Source: Bacillus sp. 2205SS5-2 (GTDB lineage Bacteria > Bacillota > Bacilli > Bacillales > Bacillaceae_K). Taken from it: a stretch of 64,000 nucleotides of DNA. The DNA lies in the NCBI RefSeq assembly GCF_037024155.1, contig NZ_JAYKTS010000003.1, forward strand, positions 124,001 through 188,000. Reading direction: 5' to 3'. The position numbers and the translations under genes were made by a program. Of the stretch, positions 7,338-15,993 are shown in pieces. The notes below the pieces were generated by a model, which made no database searches, was not told the origin of the DNA, and was given only the letters and a program-made list of their open reading frames with translations. How positions within the stretch are numbered: position 1 is the stretch's first letter; the number at the start of each line of letters is the position of its first letter.

Positions 7338-8310
7338 AGTGGAACATGTTTTAGCAACACAAACGCTTTGGCAACTAAAACCGAAAACACTCCAACTGGA
7401 AGTATCTGGTCAATTAGGATTTGCTGTTACAGCCAAGGATTTGATATTACACATTATCTCAACAAATGGAATCGGCTTTGGAACAGGTTATGTGATCGAA
7501 TTCACAGGTGAGGTTATTCGCAATCTCTCTATGGAAGAACGTATGACGGTTTGTAATATGAGCATTGAAGCAGGTGCCAAAGCCGGGCTAATTGGTCCGG
7601 ATGAAGTGACCTTTGCTTATTTGGAAGGTAAAGAACATCTACCGAAATAGAAGGGATTTGCCGACTATAAACGGGAATGGAGTGCGCTTAGGAGTGATAT
7701 AGATGCACGTTTTGACCTAAAAATGGAAGTGAGGGGGGAAGAGGTAGAACCACATGTTACGTGGGGAACCAATCCAGGAATGGGGACATCAATTTCTAAG
7801 TATGTTCCGTATCCTGAGGAGTTTATGGACCATTCAGAAAGGGATAGTGTGGAAAGAGCTCTTACTTATATGGGAATTGAAGCAGGAATGTGGATGGAGG
7901 ATATTGAGATTGATTATGTTTTCATCGGATCATGTACAAATTCCAGGTTGAGTGATTTAAGAGCGGAAGCGGAAGTGGCTCGGGGCCATACGGTTAAACC
8001 GGGAGTGATGGCTTTAGTTGTCCCGGGGTCTCTTAAAGTAAAAAAATCAGCTGAAAAAGAAGGTTTGGATCAGATTTTTATCAAGGCTGGTTTTCAGTGG
8101 CTGGAGGCTGGTTGCAGCATGTGTCTCGCAATGAATGATGATATTGTTCCTCCAGGTAAACGCTGTGCTTCTACATCAAATCGGAATTTTGAAGGAAGAC
8201 AAGGGAATGGGTCCCGAACTCACTTACTTAGTCCAGCCATGGCTGCCGCCGCAGCCATAACCGGAAAATTAACCGATGTTCGAAAAGTCGAAACCATACC
8301 GATAGTTTAA
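7328..8310 (+). pseudogene. leuC: 3' two-thirds of leuC, isopropylmalate isomerase large subunit
   Basis: The reading starts inside the gene at [20 protein letters not shown] and continues through [20 protein letters not shown], then an in-frame TAG at 7648-7650, then [29 protein letters not shown] and [14 protein letters not shown] to the normal C-terminus. The three cysteine ligands of the 4Fe-4S cluster are still encoded (SCTNSR and CSMC), but the N-terminal third with the GDSHTSTHGA region is deleted. Two lesions (5' deletion joined to ilvE, and the internal stop) make it non-functional. LeuC normally pairs with LeuD, which follows intact. Confidence 0.88.
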
Positions 8311-8325
8311 GGAGGATTGATGACG

Positions 8326-8925
8326 ATGAATGATTTTGTAGGAAAGGTATTTCCGCTTCAGCGAGATCACGTAGATACAGATCAAATTATCCCTAAGCAA
8401 TTTTTAAAGCGTATTGAAAGAAGTGGATTCGGTCGCTATTTATTTTATCATTGGCGGTTTGAGGACGATGGTAAAAGTTTGCGAAAGCAATTCTATTTAG
8501 ATCAGCCGAAGTATCAAGAGGCAACCATTCTTTTGACTGGACATAATTTTGGCTGTGGCTCCTCAAGAGAGCATGCTCCTTGGGCTCTGAAGGATTTTGG
8601 GTTTCAAGTGATTGTAGCTAAAAGCTATGCGGATATTTTTTATAATAATTGCTTAAAAAATGGGATTTTGCCGATTCAATTAGAGGAAGACTTGATCCAG
8701 ACATTAACAGAACATGAAAGCGGGGAGAATTCTTACAAAATCACCGTTTTGCTTGATAAACAACTTCTTCGTGATTCTCGCGGTCTTCAAGCTTCCTTTG
8801 AGATTGATCCTTATTGGAAAATGATGCTATTGAATGGCTATGATGAAATTGATTTAACCTTTGAGCATCAAAATAGGATTAAACAATATGAAGAGCGAAA
8901 TGAGGTCAGTGCATTGGGAATTTAA
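8326..8925 (+). CDS. leuD: 3-isopropylmalate dehydratase small subunit
   Basis: The protein is about 199 residues, full length for LeuD. Recognisable segments are VDTDQIIPKQFLKRIERSGF, TGHNFGCGSSREHAPWAL and YADIFYNNCLKNGILPI. LeuD is the swivel domain that with LeuC converts 2- to 3-isopropylmalate in leucine synthesis. GGAGG lies at 8311-8315; the ATG at 8326 is best spaced, though ATG 8320 is possible. The partner leuC just upstream is broken, so unless another leuC exists this subunit has no catalytic partner. Its stop codon overlaps the start of the next gene by one base, indicating translational coupling. Confidence 0.92.
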   Translation: MNDFVGKVFPLQRDHVDTDQIIPKQFLKRIERSGFGRYLFYHWRFEDDGKSLRKQFYLDQPKYQEATILLTGHNFGCGSSREHAPWALKDFGFQVIVAKSYADIFYNNCLKNGILPIQLEEDLIQTLTEHESGENSYKITVLLDKQLLRDSRGLQASFEIDPYWKMMLLNGYDEIDLTFEHQNRIKQYEERNEVSALGI

Positions 8926-9902
8926 TGACTAGTAGAGATGTGGTAGAAGCCATGGAGAGAATTAGTCAATATGTCCATCGAACCCCGTTAAAGCAATCGA
9001 CTACATTGAATGCTCTGACGGGTGGCAAGATCTTTTTAAAAATGGAAAATCTACAAAGAACGGGTTCATTTAAGCTAAGGGGAGCGATGAATAAAGTGGT
9101 GTCCTTGTCTGACAGAGAAGCAAGTAGAGGGATTATTGCCGCTTCGGCAGGGAATCATGCTCAAGGAGTCGCGCTTGCTGCTTCTTTACGAGGAAGATCG
9201 TCAACGATTTTTATGCCAAAGAAAACCCCATTTACGAAAGTATCAGCAACCAAGGAATACGGAGCAGAAGTAGTTCTCGATGGAGCGACTTATCAGGAAG
9301 CCTATCAATTGGCATTGGATGAAATGAAGAGGGAGGGATCAACCTTTATTCATGCATTTGATGATCCAAAGGTAATGGCTGGGCAAGGAACCGTAGCGCT
9401 TGAAATGCTCCAACAATTCAGTGATTTAGATGTAATTTTAGTTCCAGTTGGTGGTGGTGGATTATTAGCGGGCATGGCTATAGCTGTGAAAGCTTTATAT
9501 CCACATGTTTCAATTATTGGTGTACAGGCGCAAGGAGCACCGGCGCTGTATAACTTTTTCAAAGGAAAAAGCAAACGAGCAATAGATCATGCTCATACCA
9601 TTGCTGAAGGGATACTTGTGAAGAAACCAGGAGAACTTACTTTCCCAATTATACAGAAATATGTAGATGATATGGTCACGGTAAGAGATGAAGAAATTTG
9701 CCAAAGCATCATATTCATGCTGCAAAGAGAGAAGACCTTAGTAGAAGGGGCTGCGGCATTAGCAGCAGTCATGTGTCAAAAGGTGACTGTTCCTGGGAAG
9801 AAGGTAGGCTGCGTTATAAGCGGTGGAAATGTTGATCTTAATATGCTTGCAAGCTATCGTGACTTATCAAGAAGGATGACTCATCTAGATGAGAGTGGAT
9901 AG
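8925..9902 (+). CDS. ilvA: Threonine dehydratase, short (TdcB/IlvA-like) form
   Basis: The protein has 325 residues of fold type II PLP enzyme. The PLP lysine is Lys50 in NLQRTGSFKLRGAMNK. Other motifs are SAGNHAQGVA, a glycine loop GGGGLLAGM, and GAAALAAV. It deaminates threonine to 2-oxobutyrate, the first step towards isoleucine. The C-terminal ACT-like regulatory domain of long biosynthetic IlvA (over 400 residues) is absent, as in catabolic TdcB, so isoleucine feedback is not expected. The position directly after leuD (ATGA-type overlap) links it to the branched-chain operon and favours a biosynthetic role. It is intact although the upstream operon is deleted. Confidence 0.88.
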   Translation: MTSRDVVEAMERISQYVHRTPLKQSTTLNALTGGKIFLKMENLQRTGSFKLRGAMNKVVSLSDREASRGIIAASAGNHAQGVALAASLRGRSSTIFMPKKTPFTKVSATKEYGAEVVLDGATYQEAYQLALDEMKREGSTFIHAFDDPKVMAGQGTVALEMLQQFSDLDVILVPVGGGGLLAGMAIAVKALYPHVSIIGVQAQGAPALYNFFKGKSKRAIDHAHTIAEGILVKKPGELTFPIIQKYVDDMVTVRDEEICQSIIFMLQREKTLVEGAAALAAVMCQKVTVPGKKVGCVISGGNVDLNMLASYRDLSRRMTHLDESG

Positions 9903-10044
9903 GAGGTCATTTTTCTTTAGAAACAAAATAATAAAAATAGACGGACAAAAGGGAAGGAAAACAGAAGTCTATTTAGGAAGCATTAAAGGTCGTTTCAGAG
10001 AGTTATTTAGGAATAGAACTCCTCAATTAGAGAAAAGAATGGAG

Positions 10045-10073
10045 AAAATCGACAGCCTTTGCTGTCGATTTTT
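10045..10073. terminator. Convergent terminator between ilvA and mtnE
   Basis: AAATCGACAGC and GCTGTCGATTT form an 11-bp perfect stem with a 4-base loop, A-rich on the left and T-rich on the right. It lies between two convergent genes and probably serves both. The 140 bases between ilvA and this hairpin show no supported gene. Confidence 0.85.
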
Positions 10074-10094
10074 ACTGTTTCAGCAAATGGAAAG

Positions 10095-11267
10095 TTAGAA
10101 AATAGCTAATTTGTTTATCCGCTGAATCGCTTCCTTTAACCGAGCTTCATCACATAATAGAGCACAGCGTACATAGCCTTCTCCGTGTGTACCAAAACCA
10201 ATACCTGGAGCAACAGCTACATGTGCTTTTTCGAGAAGGAAATCTGTAAAACTTTCTGACGTAAAGCCAGTGGGAACAGGCAGCCAAGTGAAAAAAGATC
10301 CAGCAGGTGCTTCTACTTTCCAACCAATGTTGTTTAAGCCTTGAATCCAAGTATTTCTGCGTAACTCGTATCGATTTTTGAGTTCTTCTACACATTGCTG
10401 TGATCCTAGTAACGCAGTAGTCGCAGCCTCTTGAACCGCTCCGAATAGACTACAATACAGATGATCTTGAAGTTTATTCAGTGCTTCAATCACACTTTTG
10501 TTTCCAACAGCAAAGCCAACACGCCATCCGGCCATATTATAGGTTTTCGAGAGGGTATATACTTCAATGCCAATTTCTTTTGCTCCAGGAAATTGCATAA
10601 AGCTAAAAGGTTTTTGGTTGTCAAAGCCAATAGCACCGTAGGCAAAATCATGAACGACACAAAACTCATGTTGATTAGCCAATTCAATTGTTTCTTGAAA
10701 AAATGCTTCTGTCGCGATGGCCCCTGTTGGGTTATTTGGGTAATTTAAAAACATTAGTTTTGCTTTGTTTAGTGTGGCAGGGTCTATTTTTGAGTAATCA
10801 GGCAAAAATTGATTCTGTTTCGTTAATGGCATAGATTCCATGTGTGCTTGAGCGAGAGCAATGCCAGACCAATAGTCCGGATACCCAGGATCTGGCACTA
10901 GCGCAATGTCGCCTCTATTCAAGAAGCATTGGCTTACTTCAACGAGTCCACTCTTTGCTCCAAATAATATAGCGACCTCAGTGTTAGGATCAATCTCAAC
11001 GCCAAAATCACGCTTATAAAAAGTCGCAATCCCTTCTCTGAAAAACTTATTTCCACGAAAGGGTGGGTATTTATGGTGTTGCGGATTTTCACTTGCTTTT
11101 TGTAGAGAGCGAACGATGTGTTCAGGAGTTGGTTGATCTGGATTTCCTTGTCCTAGATTAATAATGTCATATCCTTTTGATGTATAGGATTGAACCTTAT
11201 GTGCAAGCACCGCAAAAAATTGATCTGGTAAATCATTTATGGTCTGTGAATGAGGAAAGTTTTTCAT
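10095..11267 (-). CDS. mtnE: Methionine (KMTB) transaminase of the methionine salvage pathway
   Basis: A 390-residue class I aminotransferase. Motifs include INLGQGNPDQPTP, a LNYPNNPTGA stretch, VVHDFAYGAIGFD and the PLP lysine in YTLSKTYNMAGWRVGFA, with the late arginine in VRCALL. In Bacillus, MtnE transaminates 4-methylthio-2-oxobutyrate to methionine using glutamine or other donors. The assignment rests on overall similarity to YkrV/MtnE and on the divergent neighbour mtnU, the same pair found in B. subtilis. Other class I aminotransferases (LL-diaminopimelate or alanine type) share these motifs, so substrate specificity is less certain. AGGAGATTTC precedes the ATG. No SAM riboswitch was recognised in the 98-base divergent gap. 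Confidence 0.82.
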   Translation of the reverse strand: MKNFPHSQTINDLPDQFFAVLAHKVQSYTSKGYDIINLGQGNPDQPTPEHIVRSLQKASENPQHHKYPPFRGNKFFREGIATFYKRDFGVEIDPNTEVAILFGAKSGLVEVSQCFLNRGDIALVPDPGYPDYWSGIALAQAHMESMPLTKQNQFLPDYSKIDPATLNKAKLMFLNYPNNPTGAIATEAFFQETIELANQHEFCVVHDFAYGAIGFDNQKPFSFMQFPGAKEIGIEVYTLSKTYNMAGWRVGFAVGNKSVIEALNKLQDHLYCSLFGAVQEAATTALLGSQQCVEELKNRYELRRNTWIQGLNNIGWKVEAPAGSFFTWLPVPTGFTSESFTDFLLEKAHVAVAPGIGFGTHGEGYVRCALLCDEARLKEAIQRINKLAIF

Positions 11268-11365
11268 TAGAAATCTCCTTTTTTGAAATATTCTTGAAAT
11301 TATCGAGGTGAATAGGATATCGTTAAATTAATATAGAAACTTATTTGAATGGAAGGGAGTCTGAG

Positions 11366-12151
11366 ATGACCATGAGAATAACTTGTTTACAAATAGATGT
11401 AGCCTTCGGAGATCCTGAAATCAATTTTACAAGAGTAAAGTCAGAGTTTCAGCGGCTATTTCAAACCCAAAAACCGGATGTGGTGGTGTTGCCAGAGTTA
11501 TGGAGTACTGGGTATGATTTATCTCGTCTAGATGAAATTGCTGACGATGAGGGACAGAAAACACAAGCTTTTTTGTCGACCTTAGCTAAAAAATATCATA
11601 CTAATATTGTATCAGGTTCTATTGCAAAAAAAAGTGGCAATGAGACCTTCAATACGATGTATGTTTTCGATCGTAACGGGTTGTGCCAAGGTGAATATAG
11701 TAAAACACATTTATTTCAGCTGATGAATGAGCATTTATATTTATCACCAGGTCAACACAAAGGTGATTTTACGATTGAAGGACAGGCTTGTGCAGGGTTT
11801 ATCTGTTATGATCTCCGTTTTCCGGAATGGATACGAAAGCATACGGTTAGTGGAGCAGAGGTTTTGTTTATTGTAGCGGAATGGCCTTTGGTGAGATTGG
11901 CACATTGGCGCACATTATTAATAAGTAGAGCCATTGAAAATCAATGTTATGTCGTTGCTTGTAATCGAACCGGAACAGATCCGAAAAATAAATTTGCTGG
12001 ACACTCCATGATAGTGGACCCATGGGGAGAGGTTGTAGTAGAAGCGGGAACTGAGCCAATACAAATGAGTGGGGACATTCATTTAGGAAAAGTGAGTGAG
12101 GCGAGAAAGAAAATTCCATTATTCCAAGATCGACGACCAGAGCTTTATTAA
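11366..12151 (+). CDS. mtnU: Carbon-nitrogen hydrolase, omega-amidase MtnU
   Basis: The 261-residue protein is a nitrilase-superfamily hydrolase with the Glu-Lys-Cys triad visible: Glu in VVLPELW, Lys in YSKTHLF and Cys147 in GFICYDLRFPEW. MtnU/YkrU is thought to hydrolyse 2-oxo-acid omega-amides formed by glutamine transaminases such as MtnE, pulling the salvage reaction forward. It is divergently transcribed from mtnE, supporting this role. The start at 11366 follows GAAGGGAG; ATG 11372 is an alternative. The length matches the family. Confidence 0.85.
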   Translation: MTMRITCLQIDVAFGDPEINFTRVKSEFQRLFQTQKPDVVVLPELWSTGYDLSRLDEIADDEGQKTQAFLSTLAKKYHTNIVSGSIAKKSGNETFNTMYVFDRNGLCQGEYSKTHLFQLMNEHLYLSPGQHKGDFTIEGQACAGFICYDLRFPEWIRKHTVSGAEVLFIVAEWPLVRLAHWRTLLISRAIENQCYVVACNRTGTDPKNKFAGHSMIVDPWGEVVVEAGTEPIQMSGDIHLGKVSEARKKIPLFQDRRPELY

Positions 12152-12204
12152 AGACTGGATTCGGAAAGGAAACTGCTTTATGGAGAGAGGAGTAATTATT
12201 GTTT

Positions 12205-12320
12205 TTAAGCACGAACTGTTGTGATTTACGCACAACTTTCCGAGGTTTATGCACGACTAAAGGTCAAACGTGCACGACTTTTTGGAAATATGCACAAGTA
12301 TTGATTGGTGCACAAGCTAT
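12205..12320. repeat. Six GCACRA units spaced about 21 bp apart
   Basis: GCACGA or GCACAA occurs at 12209, 12230, 12251, 12272, 12292 and 12310. The spacings are 21, 21, 21, 20 and 18 bases, and several units extend to TGCACGACTTT. This is the main content of the 12152-12401 gap between mtnU and dacA; no gene was seen there. Confidence 0.7.
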
Positions 12321-12401
12321 TGCGAATTATGATCCACTTTTCAGATATACGGGCCACCCCATCACATTCCTGTAAACTTGACTCAAAAAAATCTCGATAA
12401 T

Positions 12402-12438
12402 AAAAAACCTATTCCAAATGAATAATTTGGAATAGGTT
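12402..12438 (-). terminator. Terminator of the first dacA paralogue
   Basis: AAACCTATTCCAAAT and ATTTGGAATAGGTTT form a 15-bp perfect stem with a 5-base loop, just downstream of the minus-strand stop codon. Confidence 0.85.
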
Positions 12439-12447
12439 TCACTGAGA

Positions 12448-13764
12448 TCAAAATAGTTTTTTGAAAAAATCACCAATTGCTTGCGAAGTGAGAACAAACC
12501 AATTGGATTTTTCAACCGCCTCTTCGGCAAACACGTCGATGGTGTACTTTTCAAAGAGTGGTTTATCTACCCATTCATATTCTTGTGGATTTTCAATCAG
12601 TAGTTCCCCGATTTTTTCTCCTTTTTCAACGGGTGCTTGAAGTTTTCCGTCTTCATCGAGCTTGGATTCATCCATAATAAGCGTGAGATTCACGTTTTCT
12701 TTTTGCGACTTGTTCATTTTTAGCTGAATCGTATCATTTGCAGTAAAAGAAAGGCTTTCTTTTTCCCCATCTGCAACTTCAATCGTCCGAGGTAGGTCTT
12801 GGTCGTAATCTGCTAAGGAGAAGTCCACCAATCCAAATGAGTTGTAACCAAAATCCAATAACATTCCAGTTTGGATAAAGCGCTCTCCGCTACTCGGTTG
12901 ATTTTGAGCGTCTTTTGAATTCATGATGACCGTAATATACCTGGTTCCGTCTCTCTCAGCCGTACCCGTAAAGGTTGAGCCGGCGAATGGAGTTGTTCCC
13001 GTTTTTAATCCATCGATCCCTGCGTATTCATACTTACGTCCCTGTAACATGGCATTAGTGTTTTTCATGACTAGTTCTTCGCTTGTACCTTCACGAAAGG
13101 TTTCAGAAGAAAGGTTTGCGGTCTGTAATAATTCAGGATAATCATTGAGTAAATGATAGGCAAGCGTAGCCGTATCTTGAGCTGAGAGCAGATTTTCGTC
13201 ATTGAATCCAGTTCCTTCAGGGTGTAAGCCGAACATGTCGTAGTTACTAAGTCCGGTAGAATTAACAAACTGATAGTGCTCTAATCCAAGTTCAGCTGCT
13301 TTTCTATTCATCAAACGGACGAATTCGCCTTCGGAACCTGCCACAATTTCGGCTAAGGCGATACTTGCTCCGTTAGCTGACTTAATGACCATTGCTTCAT
13401 ATAGTTCTTTAACCGAGTAAGCCTCATTCTCTCGCAGTGGAACGTTACTTAAACCCGGTGCATTGGCTAAAGCGTAAACTTTGTCACTTACTGTATATGG
13501 CTGCTCCCATGTGATTTTTCCACTAGCAATGGCTTCTAATACTAAGTATTCTGTCATCATTTTGGTCATACTGGCAATGCCAAGTGGTTGATCTTCGTTT
13601 TGTTTATATAAAATTTCCCCCGAATCAGCGTCTACTAATATGGCTGCATCGGCATTAATATTTAAGTCAGTACTTGCCTTTATTGTAAGTGGGAGCTGAG
13701 ATAGAAGAATCAGGCTGGTCAGAAAAAGGATACTAGTTTGTTTAACAAAATGTTTTGTCAACAT
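12448..13764 (-). CDS. dacA: D-alanyl-D-alanine carboxypeptidase (PBP5 type)
   Basis: The 438-residue protein has a signal peptide and the serine peptidase S11 motifs: S65-M-T-K68 in GIASMTKMMTEYL, SANGAS, and GLKTGTTPFAG. A C-terminal beta-domain and an amphipathic end (SNWFVLTSQAIGDFFKKLF), the usual PBP5 membrane anchor, are present. It trims terminal D-alanine from peptidoglycan pentapeptides outside the membrane. The start at 13764 follows GGAGGG (the upstream in-frame codon at 13791 does not). A second, shorter paralogue lies at 18666-19748, on the other side of an ECF sigma operon. Confidence 0.92.
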   Translation of the reverse strand: MLTKHFVKQTSILFLTSLILLSQLPLTIKASTDLNINADAAILVDADSGEILYKQNEDQPLGIASMTKMMTEYLVLEAIASGKITWEQPYTVSDKVYALANAPGLSNVPLRENEAYSVKELYEAMVIKSANGASIALAEIVAGSEGEFVRLMNRKAAELGLEHYQFVNSTGLSNYDMFGLHPEGTGFNDENLLSAQDTATLAYHLLNDYPELLQTANLSSETFREGTSEELVMKNTNAMLQGRKYEYAGIDGLKTGTTPFAGSTFTGTAERDGTRYITVIMNSKDAQNQPSSGERFIQTGMLLDFGYNSFGLVDFSLADYDQDLPRTIEVADGEKESLSFTANDTIQLKMNKSQKENVNLTLIMDESKLDEDGKLQAPVEKGEKIGELLIENPQEYEWVDKPLFEKYTIDVFAEEAVEKSNWFVLTSQAIGDFFKKLF

Positions 13765-13985
13765 ATTCCCTCCATATAGATGTAATTTCACAACTGTGTC
13801 ATTCTACCACAAAATCAATAGAGTTTCTTAGACTTTTATAGCAGACAGAACCAGAATCTTCTCATATGCACTAGCTCCATGCAATGAATCATCAAAAAAA
13901 GCATCTATTTTCACAGCTTTTCGTATGATAGGATAAGAATACCTGTAATGACATAATTAGGTTTAATCTAGAGGGGGTAGACAGA

Positions 13986-14633
13986 ATGGAATGGGTATAT
14001 AGTATTCTCTATATCTTCTATGTACTATTATTTATAGGCGTCTTTATTCAAGTTATCTATTATCGTTATCAGCTAAGAAGTTCCGTTTACTTAACGAAGC
14101 AAGCTATCTTCCCAATGGAACAGGCACAATATGAGACAATAAGGATAGCCCCAGAATGGAATGCGATGCAGCCCTTCACCTCAACGTCAAAGCGCTACAA
14201 ATGGATCAATATCATTACTTTATTGATTCTCGCCTTTGTAGGTTTCCTAGGCTATTTCGTTTTTATCGATCAAGCCATTCAAGAACAATTTATCCTGGTC
14301 ATTTATTTGCTAGCTAGCGTACCTGGTTGGATGAAACAACCTGGGAATATTTATATAGTAAAAAAAGGGGTCATTCTACATGGCCTATTCTATCGCTGGT
14401 CAGAAGTAAAGTCCTATGAAGTAGAAAAAGTGGTAAAGTGGCATAGTCTTTATGGCTATCATGAAAAAGTGAATAACGGCTACCTCTTAAAAGTACGGAT
14501 AAAGAGAAAATGGCTTCAGCCTGAAGCTGTCGTGTTTTCCGATAAAAAACGATTGGATGAAGCACTAAGTTATTTTCATCAGCAAGAGATAGTTAAGAAG
14601 ATAAAAGAGGAGAAAAAAGTACGAAACTATTAG
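13986..14633 (+). CDS. Membrane protein with PH-like cytoplasmic tail, unknown function
   Basis: A 215-residue protein with one N-terminal membrane segment (VYSILYIFYVLLFIGVFIQV) and two more near residues 78-115. The C-terminal region has the pattern IYIVKKGVILHGLFYRWSEV followed by alternating strands, resembling the PH-like DUF5673 domain. GAGGGGG lies 6 bases before the ATG. It stands alone and is closed by a hairpin at 14661-14702. No function is known to me. Confidence 0.75.
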   Translation: MEWVYSILYIFYVLLFIGVFIQVIYYRYQLRSSVYLTKQAIFPMEQAQYETIRIAPEWNAMQPFTSTSKRYKWINIITLLILAFVGFLGYFVFIDQAIQEQFILVIYLLASVPGWMKQPGNIYIVKKGVILHGLFYRWSEVKSYEVEKVVKWHSLYGYHEKVNNGYLLKVRIKRKWLQPEAVVFSDKKRLDEALSYFHQQEIVKKIKEEKKVRNY

Positions 14634-14660
14634 TCTATAGAGACAGAGTAAGAAGAATCC

Positions 14661-14702
14661 TAGGGGAGAGCGAGGAATTCGTTTTCTGCCCTGGGTTTTT
14701 AT
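14661..14702 (+). terminator. Terminator
   Basis: CCTAGGG and CCCTGGG form a stem, with a loop of about 20 bases, followed by TTTTT. It lies 28 bases after the preceding stop codon. Confidence 0.6.
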
Positions 14703-14754
14703 GTTTTTTTAAGGGGAATATTTTATTATGCTAAATACATGTCTATTTTTAAAA

Positions 14755-14915
14755 GGCTGTTTTCGAAAAGTTTGTTGCTTTTCAAACCAGTCTATAAATG
14801 GTGATATGACGTTGTTTCGGGTTATTTTTACGTCTATTGTTGATGGAAATCAACAATGAAGTGGAGGGTTCAATCCAAAATTAGCCGAAAGAGCCATAAT
14901 GAATACGAAAGAGCC
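14755..14915 (-). repeat. Dispersed inverted-end element, subtype A
   Basis: 161 bp. GGCTGTTTTCGAAAAGTTTG at the left and ACGAAAGAGCC at the right. Flanking octamers TTTTAAAA and TTTGATAA match at 6 of 8 positions. It occupies most of the gap upstream of the sigma factor operon. Confidence 0.82.
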
Positions 14916-15015
14916 TTTGATAATCACGGAATAAAAAAGAATTTCAAAAAAAGTGTAGGGGTCAAAAAATTGTCATCGTCTATTCCTATGACAGCGAGAG
15001 AAGGGGGGAGAGTTT

Positions 15016-15561
15016 GTGGAATCGTTGATTGAAAGAGCTCAAAACGGCAGTGAACATGCTTTTCGTATCTTAATAGAAACCTATAAAGAGCAGGTGTTTC
15101 GAAGTGTTTACGGCGTTCTTCGCAATCAAAAGGATGCCGAGGATGCTTCTCAGGATGTGTGGATCAAGGTTTACGCGGCTCTCCCTCAGTATCAGCATCA
15201 AGGGTTTAAAACCTGGATAACGCGAATCGCGATTAATCATTCTATAGATTGTAAACGAAAGAGAAGTAGGAGTGGTGAAGAGCTAGTCGGTGAATTCCCC
15301 AATCCATTAGAATTTAGCCGTCCAAGTAGGAGTCATAACGTTGAAAGCATATTGCTTCAGAAAGAACAAAAACAACTCGTTATCAAAAAGCTTGAAGAAG
15401 CTCCAGTTGGGTATCGAGATGTGTTAGAAGGCTTCTACATACAAGAAAAGACGTATCAACAGCTAGCCCATGAACAAAATGTCGCTGTAAAAACAATTGA
15501 AACAAAGCTGTATCGAGCTCGGTTGTGGATGAGAAAGCACTGGGAGGAGGAGGATTTTTGA
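15016..15561 (+). CDS. ECF-type RNA polymerase sigma factor
   Basis: The 181-residue protein has a sigma-70 region 2 (FRILIETYKEQVFRSVYGVL, DAEDASQDVWIKVYAALPQY and TWITRIAINHSIDCKR) and a region 4 HTH (GYRDVLEGFY, TYQQLAHEQNVAVKTIETKLYRAR). The GTG at 15016 follows GGGGGGAG. The gene overlaps the anti-sigma gene by one base and heads a four-gene operon. Its regulon is probably envelope stress, judging from the membrane partners and the flanking carboxypeptidases, but I could not define its promoter motif. Confidence 0.93.
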   Translation: MESLIERAQNGSEHAFRILIETYKEQVFRSVYGVLRNQKDAEDASQDVWIKVYAALPQYQHQGFKTWITRIAINHSIDCKRKRSRSGEELVGEFPNPLEFSRPSRSHNVESILLQKEQKQLVIKKLEEAPVGYRDVLEGFYIQEKTYQQLAHEQNVAVKTIETKLYRARLWMRKHWEEEDF

Positions 15562-15992
15562 TGAAGCATTATTCAGAGGAAGAATGGCAATTGTATGTTC
15601 AGGATGTGCTAAGCGAGGAAGACCGACGTGAATATGAACAGCATCTCTATCATTGTGATGAGTGCATGGCCTCCTATTTGCTTGGACTCGAATGGATTCA
15701 AGAGGATCTTCCTTCGATCGGAGAAGTGAAAGGTTATACGGATGAACTGATGGGGAAAATCCCCTATCAACGTACTTTGGAGCACCCGCAGCGGAAAAGG
15801 GGAAATAAAGAAAAAGTATTCCACTATATGATAGCGATGGTGATGACCTTTTTGTTGATGGCGTCAGGCGTGTTTACCGAACTAATCAAGATTAGCTCAC
15901 AATTTGGAAATAAGGAAAACTCCTCATTTACGACCAATGTATTAAATAAAACGGGATCCTTAATGGATCAATTAGAACAGGAGGAAGAGTAA
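15561..15992 (+). CDS. Membrane anti-sigma factor with zinc-finger (zf-HC2-like)
   Basis: 143 residues. The N-terminal half carries the HxxxCxxC zinc-binding signature of the anti-sigma domain (HLYHCDECMASYLLG), followed by one membrane segment near residues 92-112 (FHYMIAMVMTFLLMASGVF) and a short extracellular tail. The ATG overlaps the sigma gene stop (TGATG), which implies translational coupling and a stoichiometric pair. It should hold the sigma factor at the membrane until an envelope signal arrives. Confidence 0.9.
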   Translation: MKHYSEEEWQLYVQDVLSEEDRREYEQHLYHCDECMASYLLGLEWIQEDLPSIGEVKGYTDELMGKIPYQRTLEHPQRKRGNKEKVFHYMIAMVMTFLLMASGVFTELIKISSQFGNKENSSFTTNVLNKTGSLMDQLEQEEE

Positions 15993-15993
15993 T

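Noticed and set aside
9889-10098. 69-codon frame after ilvA
   Set aside because: It overlaps the end of ilvA and runs through the terminator hairpin; no similarity recognised.
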